In this document: positions 35,876 through 44,585 of the stretch, piece by piece | Layout of the letters: the number at the start of each line of letters is the position of its first letter | Position numbering within the stretch: the first letter of the stretch is position 1 | Assembly (NCBI RefSeq): GCF_007747795.1 | Contig: NZ_CP036275.1 | Coordinates: forward strand, 1,378,501-1,442,500 | Direction of reading: 5' to 3' | DNA: 64,000 bases | Source of the DNA: Maioricimonas rarisocia | Lineage (GTDB): Bacteria > Planctomycetota > Planctomycetia > Planctomycetales > Planctomycetaceae | Position numbers and translations under genes: made by a program | Notes under the pieces: generated by a model | Told to the model about the DNA's origin: nothing | Seen by the model: the letters and a program-made list of their open reading frames with translations, nothing else | Database searches by the model: none

Positions 35876-36142
35876 ATGGCCAGCGCGCGTTACCGCAAGC
35901 TGCTGACAAACCTTCCCTCGATGGCGGCCGTCGTCAACTCGTTCGAGTCGGCCGACGTGCAGCTTGCCGTCTACCAGGAACTCATCCAGGCGCTGGATGA
36001 AGTGATCCCCGCTGCCGGCGACAGTGCCGTGCCGCTCAACGGAGCAGCGCCCACGTCGTCGACCAGTACACCGGACGATGGCGAAGTGACACACGACCTG
36101 GTCGAGGGAGACAGCATCCACTCGATGGCCGTCGAAGAGTAG
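35876..36142 (+). CDS. Small acidic protein, unknown
   Basis: The product is 88 residues from the ATG at 35876, with CGGAGAG about 9 bases upstream. Residues 1-45 look helical and conserved in style (MASARYRKLLTNLPSMAAVV, then VYQELIQALDEVI). The remainder is a Ser/Thr/Pro/Asp-rich flexible tail ending HSMAVEE. I do not recognise it. Its place between two helical proteins sharing a module suggests a small adaptor or regulator in the same complex; this is inference from position only. Confidence 0.65.
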   Translation: MASARYRKLLTNLPSMAAVVNSFESADVQLAVYQELIQALDEVIPAAGDSAVPLNGAAPTSSTSTPDDGEVTHDLVEGDSIHSMAVEE

Positions 36143-36269
36143 CGGGCACGAACGAACCGTTGCAGAGGCTGCGGACAGTCGCCGCCGCCGATGACTGTCG
36201 GCGAGTTCAAGAGGCTTGCATGAGCAACCGGGGTGATCCCGTCGGAACACCTCCTGAGGATTGAGCGTC

Positions 36270-38843
36270 ATGGTTCACGAGAGCGATTCCCGAATGACCG
36301 AACTGGACCGGTTGCGGACCGAGGCCGCGGAACTGGGCGATGCGCTGGAGTCCGCGGCAGAACGTCTGGAAACGGCAGGCCTGTGCCCCGACATCCGTCT
36401 GGTGGCCCGTTTGACCGGCTGGGAAGAGCGTCTTGGCGAACTCTCCGAGCAGATTCGGGCGACCGAATCGGTCCACGATGGCGAGCCGGAAGCCGACGTG
36501 TGGTCGATCGATCAGCTCGAACATGCCTGCCGCAAGCAGGAGCTTTCGTCTCGCGCCAGAGAACTGGTGACGCGCGTCGAGTCCCTGCGCCACGTCGACG
36601 AGCCCGAGTTCCGACCACTCGTCGAGGCCCGGGCAGAGGCGGGCCAGTGGCTGACCTCCCTGAGCAGTCGGAATGCCGACGCGATTGGCGAGGCCGTCGC
36701 GGAACTCGAGGCGTCGCCTCCCGCGTGGCTGTCCCTGCTGCAACTGGTGGAACAGGCCGAGACGCTCAGCGACGATGACTGGTCACGTCTGGATGAGGCC
36801 GTTTCGGAAACGTACGGTCGCTCGCTGGCGATCGCTGCGGCTCGAGGGAAGCTGACCGGCGAACCGGTCGCCGAGGTGACCGAGCCGGATCCTGAACAGC
36901 TTGTTGTGGACCGACCGATCTTTCCGGTGGCTCCTCCGCAGGACCCGGCTCCCGCAGCCGTGCCCCCCGCGGAGGATCTGTTCTCCTCCGACAATGTCTT
37001 TGCAGACGACGACGCGCCGAATCCGGAAACCGATTCGGGCCGCATTCGGCTGACGGGGCGCTCGCAGTCGATCGAGACGACACCGCCGAAGCGACAACTC
37101 AAGGGGCACTACGAGGAACTGCCGGCTGCGATCGTCGATTCCGCCATTGCCGCTATCAATGCCGAAGGTCCCGAGCAGCGACTGGAGATCGACCGGCTCG
37201 TGGTGCGACTCGTGCTCGGGGAGCGGATCGGGCTGGCCTATCATCTCGCACTCGGGAACGAAAACGAAGCCTCCCCCGAACACATACCGGCATGGCTGCT
37301 GCGGGCCTGGTCGGTCAGCCCCCATGTGATGTTCCCGCAGGGACGGCTGGCAGCCGATCTGACGCGATCGCTCAGCCAGTACCGGCCCGGTACGGACGAT
37401 ACCGCGACCGAGGAGGCCATTCAGTACATGGTCTGCGCCTGTGCCCTGCGAGCGGCTTTGATCGCGCCTTCCACGCGGGCTGCCGCCATCCTCCGTTCGA
37501 TGCCCATGCGGCCGGGATTCAGTCATCTCTACAACTACTGTGTGCGGATTGCCACGTACGGCGAACAGCTCGGCGGCGTCCTCCCCCAGGCGTTCAAGAA
37601 AGAGACCGGCACGGTCAATCACGACCGGCGACTGGCGGACCTGCAGGCCGAGGTGTCGCGGTGGCACCACAAGTTCATCGCCGGGCGTCTCGAGTACGAA
37701 GTCGCCGAACAGCTCTTCATGCGGGGACACTGGAGCGTCCGGCAGACAGCCGCCCGCCGGGATCCGCAGCGCGTCCGCCGCTGGATGCGTTGGCAGGCCG
37801 CCCAGCGGGCCATCGATGGTGTCGTGGCTCCCCTCGTGCAGGGGCAGTGGGAGAAGCTGGCCGAATCACGCCGGCTGCTCAAGGTGCTCCGTGAGTCCGA
37901 TCTGCTGCCGGGTGGACAGCGGCATCGGCAGGATCCCGAAGGGGATCGACAGATTGCCTCACTGCTGCAGGACGTCCGCTCGTACGTGCAGCAGGCGACG
38001 GCGGCCGCCGCTCTGATGGGACGGGACCAGGGTCCGGTGCTGGTGCCGGCGATCGACGAGATTCGCGGCGAAGTCTGCGAACGGCACGAACCGGTCCTGC
38101 GGGAGCTGAACGAAGCTCTGGCAGTCGCCCCAAGCGAAGATCTGCAGATGGGACTGTCCTGTCTGATCCGTGCGATCGGACAGATTCGGGATCTCGTCGA
38201 TCCTGCCACGGCCGTGCCGGATCGGGAGCCGGACCTGCGGCACCTGCTGCAGGGGGAACTGCTGAAGGTCCCGACGTTGATGCTCGACTCGGACTGGGAA
38301 CCGCAATGTTCCGCCGCGGTCCTCGAAGAAGAGATCCTGCGCTCGCTCACCGGGCCGCAGCCGGACTGGCGGATGGCGTTTCAGCTTCACTGCGATCAGG
38401 GGAACCACTCCGCCACGCAGAAGCTGCTCAGCCTGGATGTCTGGACCGAGACTGAACATACGGAAATGACGGCAGTCCGCCGCGAACTGCTCGGCTGGAT
38501 GGAGCAGAGCATGCTGCAGGAACTTTCCCGCGGTATGGCGTTGCTCAGGGAAGCCGTCGCGCGGGGAGCCATCAGCGGCGATGACCGCGTCCGCTACGAG
38601 AGCTGCCTGTCACAGCTCAAACACAAGGTGGCCGGGGCGGTCTTCTCGGCTGACGATGTCGAGCTGCTGACGGAGCTGCAGAACGAACTCGAACAGGCCG
38701 TACAGCGGGCGGCTGACCGTTCCGACGCGGACGGCGAACCAGCGGACGAGTCACTGCACGCATCGCCGGAACATGTCGGTGAGGACGCGGTCGCCAGTGA
38801 AGCGTGGGTTGTCGACTGGATCGGTGAAGAGGACGGGTCATGA
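36270..38843 (+). CDS. Large helical scaffold-like protein, unknown
   Basis: The product is 857 residues from the ATG at 36270, with GAGGA 9 bases upstream. Residues 1-195 are helical and end in the module shared with the 35071 product. A Pro/Asp-rich linker (about 200-270, including VAPPQDPAPAAVPPAEDLFS) leads to a second helical region with RIGLAYHLALGNENEASPEH and IPAWLLRAWSVSPHV, then long helices to an acidic C-terminus. No nucleotide-binding, nuclease or membrane motif is visible. Large all-helical proteins of this style are often scaffolds in multi-gene NTPase conflict or signalling systems; that comparison is by impression. The NB-ARC/TPR gene starts 64 bases later. Confidence 0.75.
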   Translation: MVHESDSRMTELDRLRTEAAELGDALESAAERLETAGLCPDIRLVARLTGWEERLGELSEQIRATESVHDGEPEADVWSIDQLEHACRKQELSSRARELVTRVESLRHVDEPEFRPLVEARAEAGQWLTSLSSRNADAIGEAVAELEASPPAWLSLLQLVEQAETLSDDDWSRLDEAVSETYGRSLAIAAARGKLTGEPVAEVTEPDPEQLVVDRPIFPVAPPQDPAPAAVPPAEDLFSSDNVFADDDAPNPETDSGRIRLTGRSQSIETTPPKRQLKGHYEELPAAIVDSAIAAINAEGPEQRLEIDRLVVRLVLGERIGLAYHLALGNENEASPEHIPAWLLRAWSVSPHVMFPQGRLAADLTRSLSQYRPGTDDTATEEAIQYMVCACALRAALIAPSTRAAAILRSMPMRPGFSHLYNYCVRIATYGEQLGGVLPQAFKKETGTVNHDRRLADLQAEVSRWHHKFIAGRLEYEVAEQLFMRGHWSVRQTAARRDPQRVRRWMRWQAAQRAIDGVVAPLVQGQWEKLAESRRLLKVLRESDLLPGGQRHRQDPEGDRQIASLLQDVRSYVQQATAAAALMGRDQGPVLVPAIDEIRGEVCERHEPVLRELNEALAVAPSEDLQMGLSCLIRAIGQIRDLVDPATAVPDREPDLRHLLQGELLKVPTLMLDSDWEPQCSAAVLEEEILRSLTGPQPDWRMAFQLHCDQGNHSATQKLLSLDVWTETEHTEMTAVRRELLGWMEQSMLQELSRGMALLREAVARGAISGDDRVRYESCLSQLKHKVAGAVFSADDVELLTELQNELEQAVQRAADRSDADGEPADESLHASPEHVGEDAVASEAWVVDWIGEEDGS

Positions 38844-38907
38844 CGTTGCCCGCCTCACCGAAGATGTCCGCCGACCGCACAGTGCATTTCAACAGATCAG
38901 GTTCCCA

Positions 38908-41900
38908 ATGAGCAGCACCGATCAGACCCATGCTTCCGACGCTCTGCCGACGGGCCGTGCTGCGCTGGTGGCTTCGCTGCTCCCCCTGCTGCAAACCCGG
39001 CAGACGGTAACGCTCGTGCCGGAGTCCCCCGGCCGTTGCTCGGCCCGGACGTCGCTGGCTCGTGCCGTCGCACAGCAGGAGAGGGACGGTCGATCGTCCG
39101 CTCCCGTCATCGAATTGCGGGCCGACAGCGAACTGGCCTGGTGCGCTACGGTGCATCGGCTGCATGCAGAGCGGAATCACAACGAGCGTCACGTGCGGCG
39201 TCAGACCGATCCGGTGCAGGGACTGCGGCGGTGGCTGCACGAACTGCATGACTTCACGCTGATCATTGACCAGATCGCCGACTACGATCTGATTCGCGAG
39301 GCCGTGGACGGGCTCGATGTTGGGCAGGTCATTCTCATTCCGCAGTCCACTGCTCACCTCGACGACTTTCCTCACCGCATCAATGTGCCCGCCTGGACCG
39401 CGCGGGACGCCACGCAGCGACTGCTCGAGCTTTCGGGCAGAACCGGAGACAACGGAACCGAATCGAAAGCCGCCGTCGAACTGGGCCTGCAGCTGAACGA
39501 CCATCCGTTGTGCAGCCGCATCGCGGCAGCGCTGATCCGCCAGCATCAGATGACGCTGCAGCGCTTCGGTGATCGCCTGCAGGAAGTGGACGTTCCCCAG
39601 GAGTCTCCTGCCTCCTCGACGCTGGGGCGGACGTTGCGACTGGCCATTGAACTGGCACCGGAGGACACAGACGTCATCGGCCTGCTGACGCGGGCCAGCC
39701 TGTGTGATCGGCAGGACGTTCCTCTGGACTGGCTGAAAACCGGCCGATCGACCGATGCGGCAACAATTCGCTGGCTCCGGGAGTCGGGCCTGGTCGAGCC
39801 GAAGGCGGACGCTGACTCCGTGACGTTCCCTCATGCTGTACACGCCCTGCTGCGCGCTATCGTTCCGGCATCGACATTCCTGACGTCGATGGCCGGCATG
39901 CTCGCGAACGCTGCTCGCGAGGATGATATCGACGGTGCGACAGTGCTGCACCGCGATACTCTCTGCACGGTCGCGACGCGGCAGGGCTCCGGTCATGCGA
40001 CGGCGACGCTCTGCCGTCAGATCGCCGATTTGTGCCGCGAGGTCGGAGCATTCGAACGGGCCGGCCACTGGTGGGACTGGCTTTTCCGTAATGCCGAGGC
40101 GACACGCCTGCAGCAGGCCCGCTGGACGGAACAGCAGGGGGACTGCGAGGTTGTCCGGCAGCGGTTTCGTGCGGCTCACGACTGCTATCGGGAATCGCTG
40201 CGGATCGAGGAAGCCACGCGCGGGTCGCGACGCATCGACCGCATTCGCGTCGGACTGGCCATGGCGTCGGTCGAGGTCGAAGAGAACCTGATCCTGCGAG
40301 CCGAGCACTCGCTGTCGCTGGTCGGCGTTCTGCTCGAGCGATGCTCGCCACGTCCTCCCGCAGAGCAGGCTCGCTGGCTGTTTCTGCAGGGAGCCTGCTG
40401 CCTGGCCCGTGACGCCGCGGCCGAAGCGATACCGCTGCTCGAACAGAGTCTGCAGGTCGGCGAAGGCCACGTTCCGAATGATCACGTGGACCGGCTGCGA
40501 ACCCTGCAGTTGCTCGCGCGGGCCCACTATGCCCAACAGCTGTTTGCCGACGCCGAGTCGATTCTTCGCGACGACATCGAGATTCGGGATGCGTCCGGGA
40601 CATTGGGAGACATCGAACGGTCCCTGCCGGTCAACGCATTGGCGGAATTACTGGCTTCGCGTGGACGCTACCTCGAGGCCGAGCCACTGTTCGAACGTGT
40701 TCTGAGAACGCGCGAAGTCGCTCTGGGAACCGGGCATCGTCTGGTCGGGGAGACCGCCGGACGGCTGGCCGTCCTCAAGGCGGCCCGCGGTGAATACCGT
40801 GTGGCGGAGCCGATGTTCCGCCGGGCCCTGGCCATCAATACGGACATCTATGGCGACGAGCATCCGGAAGTCGCACGCATTCTGAACGATCTGGCCGAGT
40901 CGCTGTTCGCCCAGGGTAAGTACGACCAGTCACGTCGTCTGCTCGAGCGGGCTCTGCGGATGCAGGAACGGTCCCTGCGATCGACCGATCCCCGAATCGC
41001 GCGGACACGCAACAACCTCGGGGCTCTGCATGCCGCCGTCGGTCAGTTCGAGAGGGCTGCGGAACTGTACGCGGGCGACCTGGAGGCGCGGCGCGCGTCG
41101 CTGCCAGCAGACCACCCCGCGATTGCCACGACGCTCAACAATCTGGCCGATGTGTACCGGGCTTTGTGCCGGTTCGGTGAAGCAGCCGCCATGGCGAGTG
41201 AAGCGCTCGCGATTCGCCGGGCTGCTCTGGGAGACCGACATCCTCTGGTCGCACAGAGTCTGAGCAACCTGGGTTACATCGACCTGCAACGGGGGCGGCT
41301 GGCCGATGCGAAACCAGCCTTCGAAGAGGCACTGGCCATACGAGAGGCGGCGTTAGCCCCGGATCATCCGCATGTGGCAACCACACTCGACAGTCTCGCC
41401 GAAGTGCTGGCCGCCGAAGGGAGCCTCGACGCCGCGCGGAAGCTGTTCGAGCGGGCCATGTCGATCCGCGAGAAGGTCTACGGGCCGAACGATCCCCATT
41501 GTGCCGCGGTGCGGACGCGTCTGGGACGCCTCGAGCTGCGCAGCGGCCGGCAGGCGAAGGCGGAACTTCACCTTTTGCGGGCGCGATCCGTTCTCGAGCG
41601 GAGCGTCGGCGAGAATCATCGGTTCTTCGCGGACGTTCTGCACGGCCTGGCAGAACTGAACGTTGCCCAGGATCGGCACGACGAAGCCGCAACGCTGCTG
41701 CAGCGGGCGCTCACGATTCTCCGCCTGTCGCTGTCCGGCGAGCGGCTGGCTCTGGCTCAGATCCTGCTCGACTTCGGCACATCGTTGCTGGCCAGCGGCG
41801 AAGCGGGCGCAGCGCGCGAGCGTCTGCAGGAAGCACTCAGAATCTACGAATCGTTTCCCGGCTCCGACGCACGGCCACAGGCGGCCTGCCTGCTGCGATA

Positions 41901-42510
41901 CGGACAGGCCTGTCAGTACGACGGACTCCTGGAGGAAGCCCGCGCGTCTTTCGGTCGTGTGCTTGACCTCCAGTCACAAGGAAGCACGGACGAAGAGTTC
42001 CTGCGGCCGGCTCTGGTCGGCCTCGCGGACATTCATGCCGCCGAAGGGCACTTCGACAGGGCCGAGCGACTGCTCGATGAACTGAGAGGGCGGATCGAAG
42101 CCTCCGACGGAGCACATGCCCCGGCGCTGTTGCCGGTGCTGGGAAGTCTGGCTGGCGTCCTGCAGCTGCAGGATCGCTACGCCGACGCGATCCCACTCGC
42201 AGAGCAATGTCGCGCGATCGCCGAACGCCAACTGGGGCGGGAGCATCCGGACGTGGCACGGCACCTCGAGCGACTGGCGGCTCTGTACGTTCTGACGGGG
42301 CGACCAGGGGAAGCGGGAAGACTCGTCGAACGGGCCGTCGAGATCCTCGAAACGCATTTCGGCGCCGCGCATCCGAGCGTGACGCAGGCGCTCGAGCAAT
42401 TCGAAACGAATTTGCGGCACGTCTCGCGGAACGAAGAAGCCAACGCGGTGGCAGAACGCATTGACGAACTGCATACGCGGACGGCTCACGTGCTGGATGA
42501 CATTCTGTAA
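38908..42510 (+). CDS. NB-ARC-like TPR protein with degenerate P-loop
   Basis: The product is 1200 residues from the ATG at 38908. Residues 20-330 follow the NB-ARC/STAND order: a P-loop-like PESPGRCSARTSLARAVA at 38-55, a Walker B-like FTLIIDQIAD (116-125), GQVILIPQST (139-148), then a helical and winged-helix-like region ending in a VTFPHAVHALLRAIV segment. In the P-loop the invariant GK is A46-R47, so ATP binding is probably lost or altered. From about residue 380 to the end run kinesin-light-chain-type TPRs of 42-residue period (NNLGALHAAVGQFERAAELY; SNLGYIDLQRGRLADAKPAF). TPRs sense or bind partners. No effector domain is fused. The FKBP gene follows after 24 bases. Confidence 0.85.
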   Translation: MSSTDQTHASDALPTGRAALVASLLPLLQTRQTVTLVPESPGRCSARTSLARAVAQQERDGRSSAPVIELRADSELAWCATVHRLHAERNHNERHVRRQTDPVQGLRRWLHELHDFTLIIDQIADYDLIREAVDGLDVGQVILIPQSTAHLDDFPHRINVPAWTARDATQRLLELSGRTGDNGTESKAAVELGLQLNDHPLCSRIAAALIRQHQMTLQRFGDRLQEVDVPQESPASSTLGRTLRLAIELAPEDTDVIGLLTRASLCDRQDVPLDWLKTGRSTDAATIRWLRESGLVEPKADADSVTFPHAVHALLRAIVPASTFLTSMAGMLANAAREDDIDGATVLHRDTLCTVATRQGSGHATATLCRQIADLCREVGAFERAGHWWDWLFRNAEATRLQQARWTEQQGDCEVVRQRFRAAHDCYRESLRIEEATRGSRRIDRIRVGLAMASVEVEENLILRAEHSLSLVGVLLERCSPRPPAEQARWLFLQGACCLARDAAAEAIPLLEQSLQVGEGHVPNDHVDRLRTLQLLARAHYAQQLFADAESILRDDIEIRDASGTLGDIERSLPVNALAELLASRGRYLEAEPLFERVLRTREVALGTGHRLVGETAGRLAVLKAARGEYRVAEPMFRRALAINTDIYGDEHPEVARILNDLAESLFAQGKYDQSRRLLERALRMQERSLRSTDPRIARTRNNLGALHAAVGQFERAAELYAGDLEARRASLPADHPAIATTLNNLADVYRALCRFGEAAAMASEALAIRRAALGDRHPLVAQSLSNLGYIDLQRGRLADAKPAFEEALAIREAALAPDHPHVATTLDSLAEVLAAEGSLDAARKLFERAMSIREKVYGPNDPHCAAVRTRLGRLELRSGRQAKAELHLLRARSVLERSVGENHRFFADVLHGLAELNVAQDRHDEAATLLQRALTILRLSLSGERLALAQILLDFGTSLLASGEAGAARERLQEALRIYESFPGSDARPQAACLLRYGQACQYDGLLEEARASFGRVLDLQSQGSTDEEFLRPALVGLADIHAAEGHFDRAERLLDELRGRIEASDGAHAPALLPVLGSLAGVLQLQDRYADAIPLAEQCRAIAERQLGREHPDVARHLERLAALYVLTGRPGEAGRLVERAVEILETHFGAAHPSVTQALEQFETNLRHVSRNEEANAVAERIDELHTRTAHVLDDIL

Positions 42511-42534
42511 CGGCAGTGCGGAGAGAACAGGACG

Positions 42535-42975
42535 ATGTCGAGAATCGAAGCCGGTGACACCGTGGAACTGCACTACACCTCGCGGACCCTCGAAGGGGGC
42601 GTGCTCGAGGCGTCGCGGCCGCGCGATCCGTTGAGCTTTGTTGCAGGGGGGGATGATGTCGTCCCGGGACTGAGCGAAGCCGTGATCGGAATGGCCGTGG
42701 GGGAAATGAAGACGGTGACGCTGCGTCCGGATGAAGCGTTCGGACGACGGAGGGATTCGTGGAACTGCACCGCTCCCAAAGAGGCACTTCCTCACGGGGC
42801 GGTCCCGGGAGCGCAGCTGGCGGTGCGGCTCGATGGCGAGCCGCTGGATGTCTGGGTGGCGCGGGTCTCCGAAGAAGAAATCACTCTCGATGCGAATCAT
42901 CCCCTCGCAGACGAAACACTTGTGATCGAGTTTGAGATTGTGGGGCACGACAAGTCTGCGACACCGGTTCTGTAG
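42535..42975 (+). CDS. SlyD-like FKBP peptidyl-prolyl isomerase
   Basis: The product is 146 residues. The FKBP half-domains flank an inserted-flap region as in SlyD: VELHYTSRTLEGGVLEAS and VVPGLSEAVIGMAVGEMKTV at the start, LDANHPLADETLVIEFEIVG at the end. The His-rich metal-binding tail of E. coli SlyD is absent. Such proteins catalyse proline isomerisation and act as chaperones. It is tightly placed between the NB-ARC/TPR gene (24 bases) and the kinase gene (51 bases), which suggests a role in folding or regulating that assembly, though general housekeeping is equally possible. Confidence 0.92.
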   Translation: MSRIEAGDTVELHYTSRTLEGGVLEASRPRDPLSFVAGGDDVVPGLSEAVIGMAVGEMKTVTLRPDEAFGRRRDSWNCTAPKEALPHGAVPGAQLAVRLDGEPLDVWVARVSEEEITLDANHPLADETLVIEFEIVGHDKSATPVL

Positions 42976-43026
42976 GGCCCTGTGACGGTGCCGGTCGTCG
43001 ATGGCAATGGATGAAGGTTGCGGATT

Positions 43027-44574
43027 ATGGCTCTGAAGCTGACAGCCGAATCGTTTCTCACAGGCGTGCGCCAGAGCGGGCTGGTTCCGACGAACCGGCT
43101 CGATGCGGCGCTCGCGGACTGCACGCGCAGTGGCGTCGACATGCACGACGCGCCCGCGATTGCCGAAGCACTGATCCAGCGCAGCGCGCTGACCAGCTGG
43201 CAGGCGGAGAAACTGCTGCAGGGCAAATTCAAGGGGTTCGTACTGGGACGGTATCGTCTGCAGAACCTGCTTGGACGCGGCGAAATGAGTTCGGTCTATC
43301 TCGCCGAACACGTCCGCATGAAACGGCGATGTGCCATCAAGGTGCTGCCGGCCGCCCGCGTGAAGGACACGTCCTATCTGGGGCGTTTCTACCGCGAGGC
43401 CGAAGCGGTGGCGACGCTCGATCATCCCAATATCGTCCGTGCCTACGACGTCGACGACGAGGTCGAAGCCGGGACCGAGATTCACTTCCTGGTGATGGAG
43501 TATGTCGACGGCGTCAGTCTCGAGAAACTGCTTGAAGAGAAGCGGGAGTTTCCGATCATCGAGGCGGTCGACTATGTCCGGCAGGCTGCAGAAGGACTGG
43601 CCCACGCGCATGAGAACGGACTCATTCACCGCGACATCAAGCCGGGCAACCTGCTGGTCGATCGCAAGGGAGTCGTCAAGCTGCTCGACCTGGGACTGGC
43701 CCGCTTCTTCAAGTCGGAAGAAGAAGAGTCGCTGACGATCAAGCATGACGAGAAGGTGCTGGGGACGGCCGATTACCTCGCGCCGGAACAGGCGGTCGAC
43801 AGCCATGCCGTCGACGAACGGGCCGATATCTACAGTCTCGGTTGCACACTCTATTTCGCGCTGGCCGGTCATCCGCCGTTCACCGACGGAACCCTGGTGC
43901 AGCGACTGCTGGCGCATCAGACAAAGGCACCGACGCCGATCTCGAAGCTGCGTCCGGATGTCCCCGAAGGAGTCGCGCGGATCCTCGCAAAGATGATGCA
44001 GAAGCGCAAGGAGGACCGTTTCCAGTCAGCTCGGGACGTCGCCGACGCACTGGGACGCTGGTTGACCGCGCATGGCGGCCGGGCCTGGCGTCTCAAGCAC
44101 CCGGAACTGCTGGCCAGGTTTGCCGAGATGCAGCGGGCACAGGCGGCCAGAGCGTCGACTCCACCCGCCGAGATGCCCATGCAGCAACCGCCGACACGCA
44201 CGGCGTCCCGTCGACCGGAGGGGGTTCCCAAAGCATCGCCCACACGCCGGCCGCAACGGGCTCCCGCCGCCGCGCCGGCGCCGGCCCGACGACCGCGTCG
44301 GACCGTGCCCGCATCGGAACGTGCCACGCCGACCGGACGGCAGCGAGCAGCGGCACAAACCGTCCGGAAAACGAAACCGGCGCCCGGGACGCTGAGTCTG
44401 TTCCGGCTCGATTCCGAACAGTGGCTGATGCTCGTGCTGCTGCTGGCAGGTGCCCTGATGGTGGCCGGAGTCGGCTACACACTGCGGGCCGCAGCTCTGC
44501 CTGAGGAATCTGCGGTGCAGGAGCCGGCACCTCTCCTCGAGAATGATGCCGACTTCGACCTGGGGACCGAGTGA
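43027..44574 (+). CDS. Membrane Ser/Thr protein kinase (PknB/Hanks type)
   Basis: The product is 515 residues from the ATG at 43027, with GAAGG 9 bases upstream. Residues 1-70 form the helical N-terminal region common to planctomycete kinases (ALTSWQAEKLLQGKFKGFVL). The kinase domain has the Gly loop LGRGEMSSVY (82-91), Lys105 in CAIKVLP, catalytic HRDIKPGN (201-208), DLG (221-223) in place of DFG, and GTADYLAPEQ. A Pro/Ala/Arg-rich linker (about 370-455) leads to one membrane helix (about 470-491, WLMLVLLLAGALMVAGVGY) and a short external tail. All catalytic residues are present. It probably signals for, or is controlled by, the upstream operon. Confidence 0.95.
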   Translation: MALKLTAESFLTGVRQSGLVPTNRLDAALADCTRSGVDMHDAPAIAEALIQRSALTSWQAEKLLQGKFKGFVLGRYRLQNLLGRGEMSSVYLAEHVRMKRRCAIKVLPAARVKDTSYLGRFYREAEAVATLDHPNIVRAYDVDDEVEAGTEIHFLVMEYVDGVSLEKLLEEKREFPIIEAVDYVRQAAEGLAHAHENGLIHRDIKPGNLLVDRKGVVKLLDLGLARFFKSEEEESLTIKHDEKVLGTADYLAPEQAVDSHAVDERADIYSLGCTLYFALAGHPPFTDGTLVQRLLAHQTKAPTPISKLRPDVPEGVARILAKMMQKRKEDRFQSARDVADALGRWLTAHGGRAWRLKHPELLARFAEMQRAQAARASTPPAEMPMQQPPTRTASRRPEGVPKASPTRRPQRAPAAAPAPARRPRRTVPASERATPTGRQRAAAQTVRKTKPAPGTLSLFRLDSEQWLMLVLLLAGALMVAGVGYTLRAAALPEESAVQEPAPLLENDADFDLGTE

Positions 44575-44585
44575 TTGGCTGACCT

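Noticed and set aside
38617-40536. 639-codon minus-strand open frame
   Set aside because: Antisense to the NB-ARC/TPR gene, with no ribosome site or domain; a codon-bias shadow.
41974-43917. 647-codon minus-strand open frame
   Set aside because: It runs opposite three recognised genes (TPR, FKBP, kinase) and has no family features.
35071-44574. Considered as a known defence system (for example an Avs or bacterial NLR type)
   Set aside because: The NTPase P-loop is degenerate and no nuclease, protease or membrane-pore effector is fused or adjacent.
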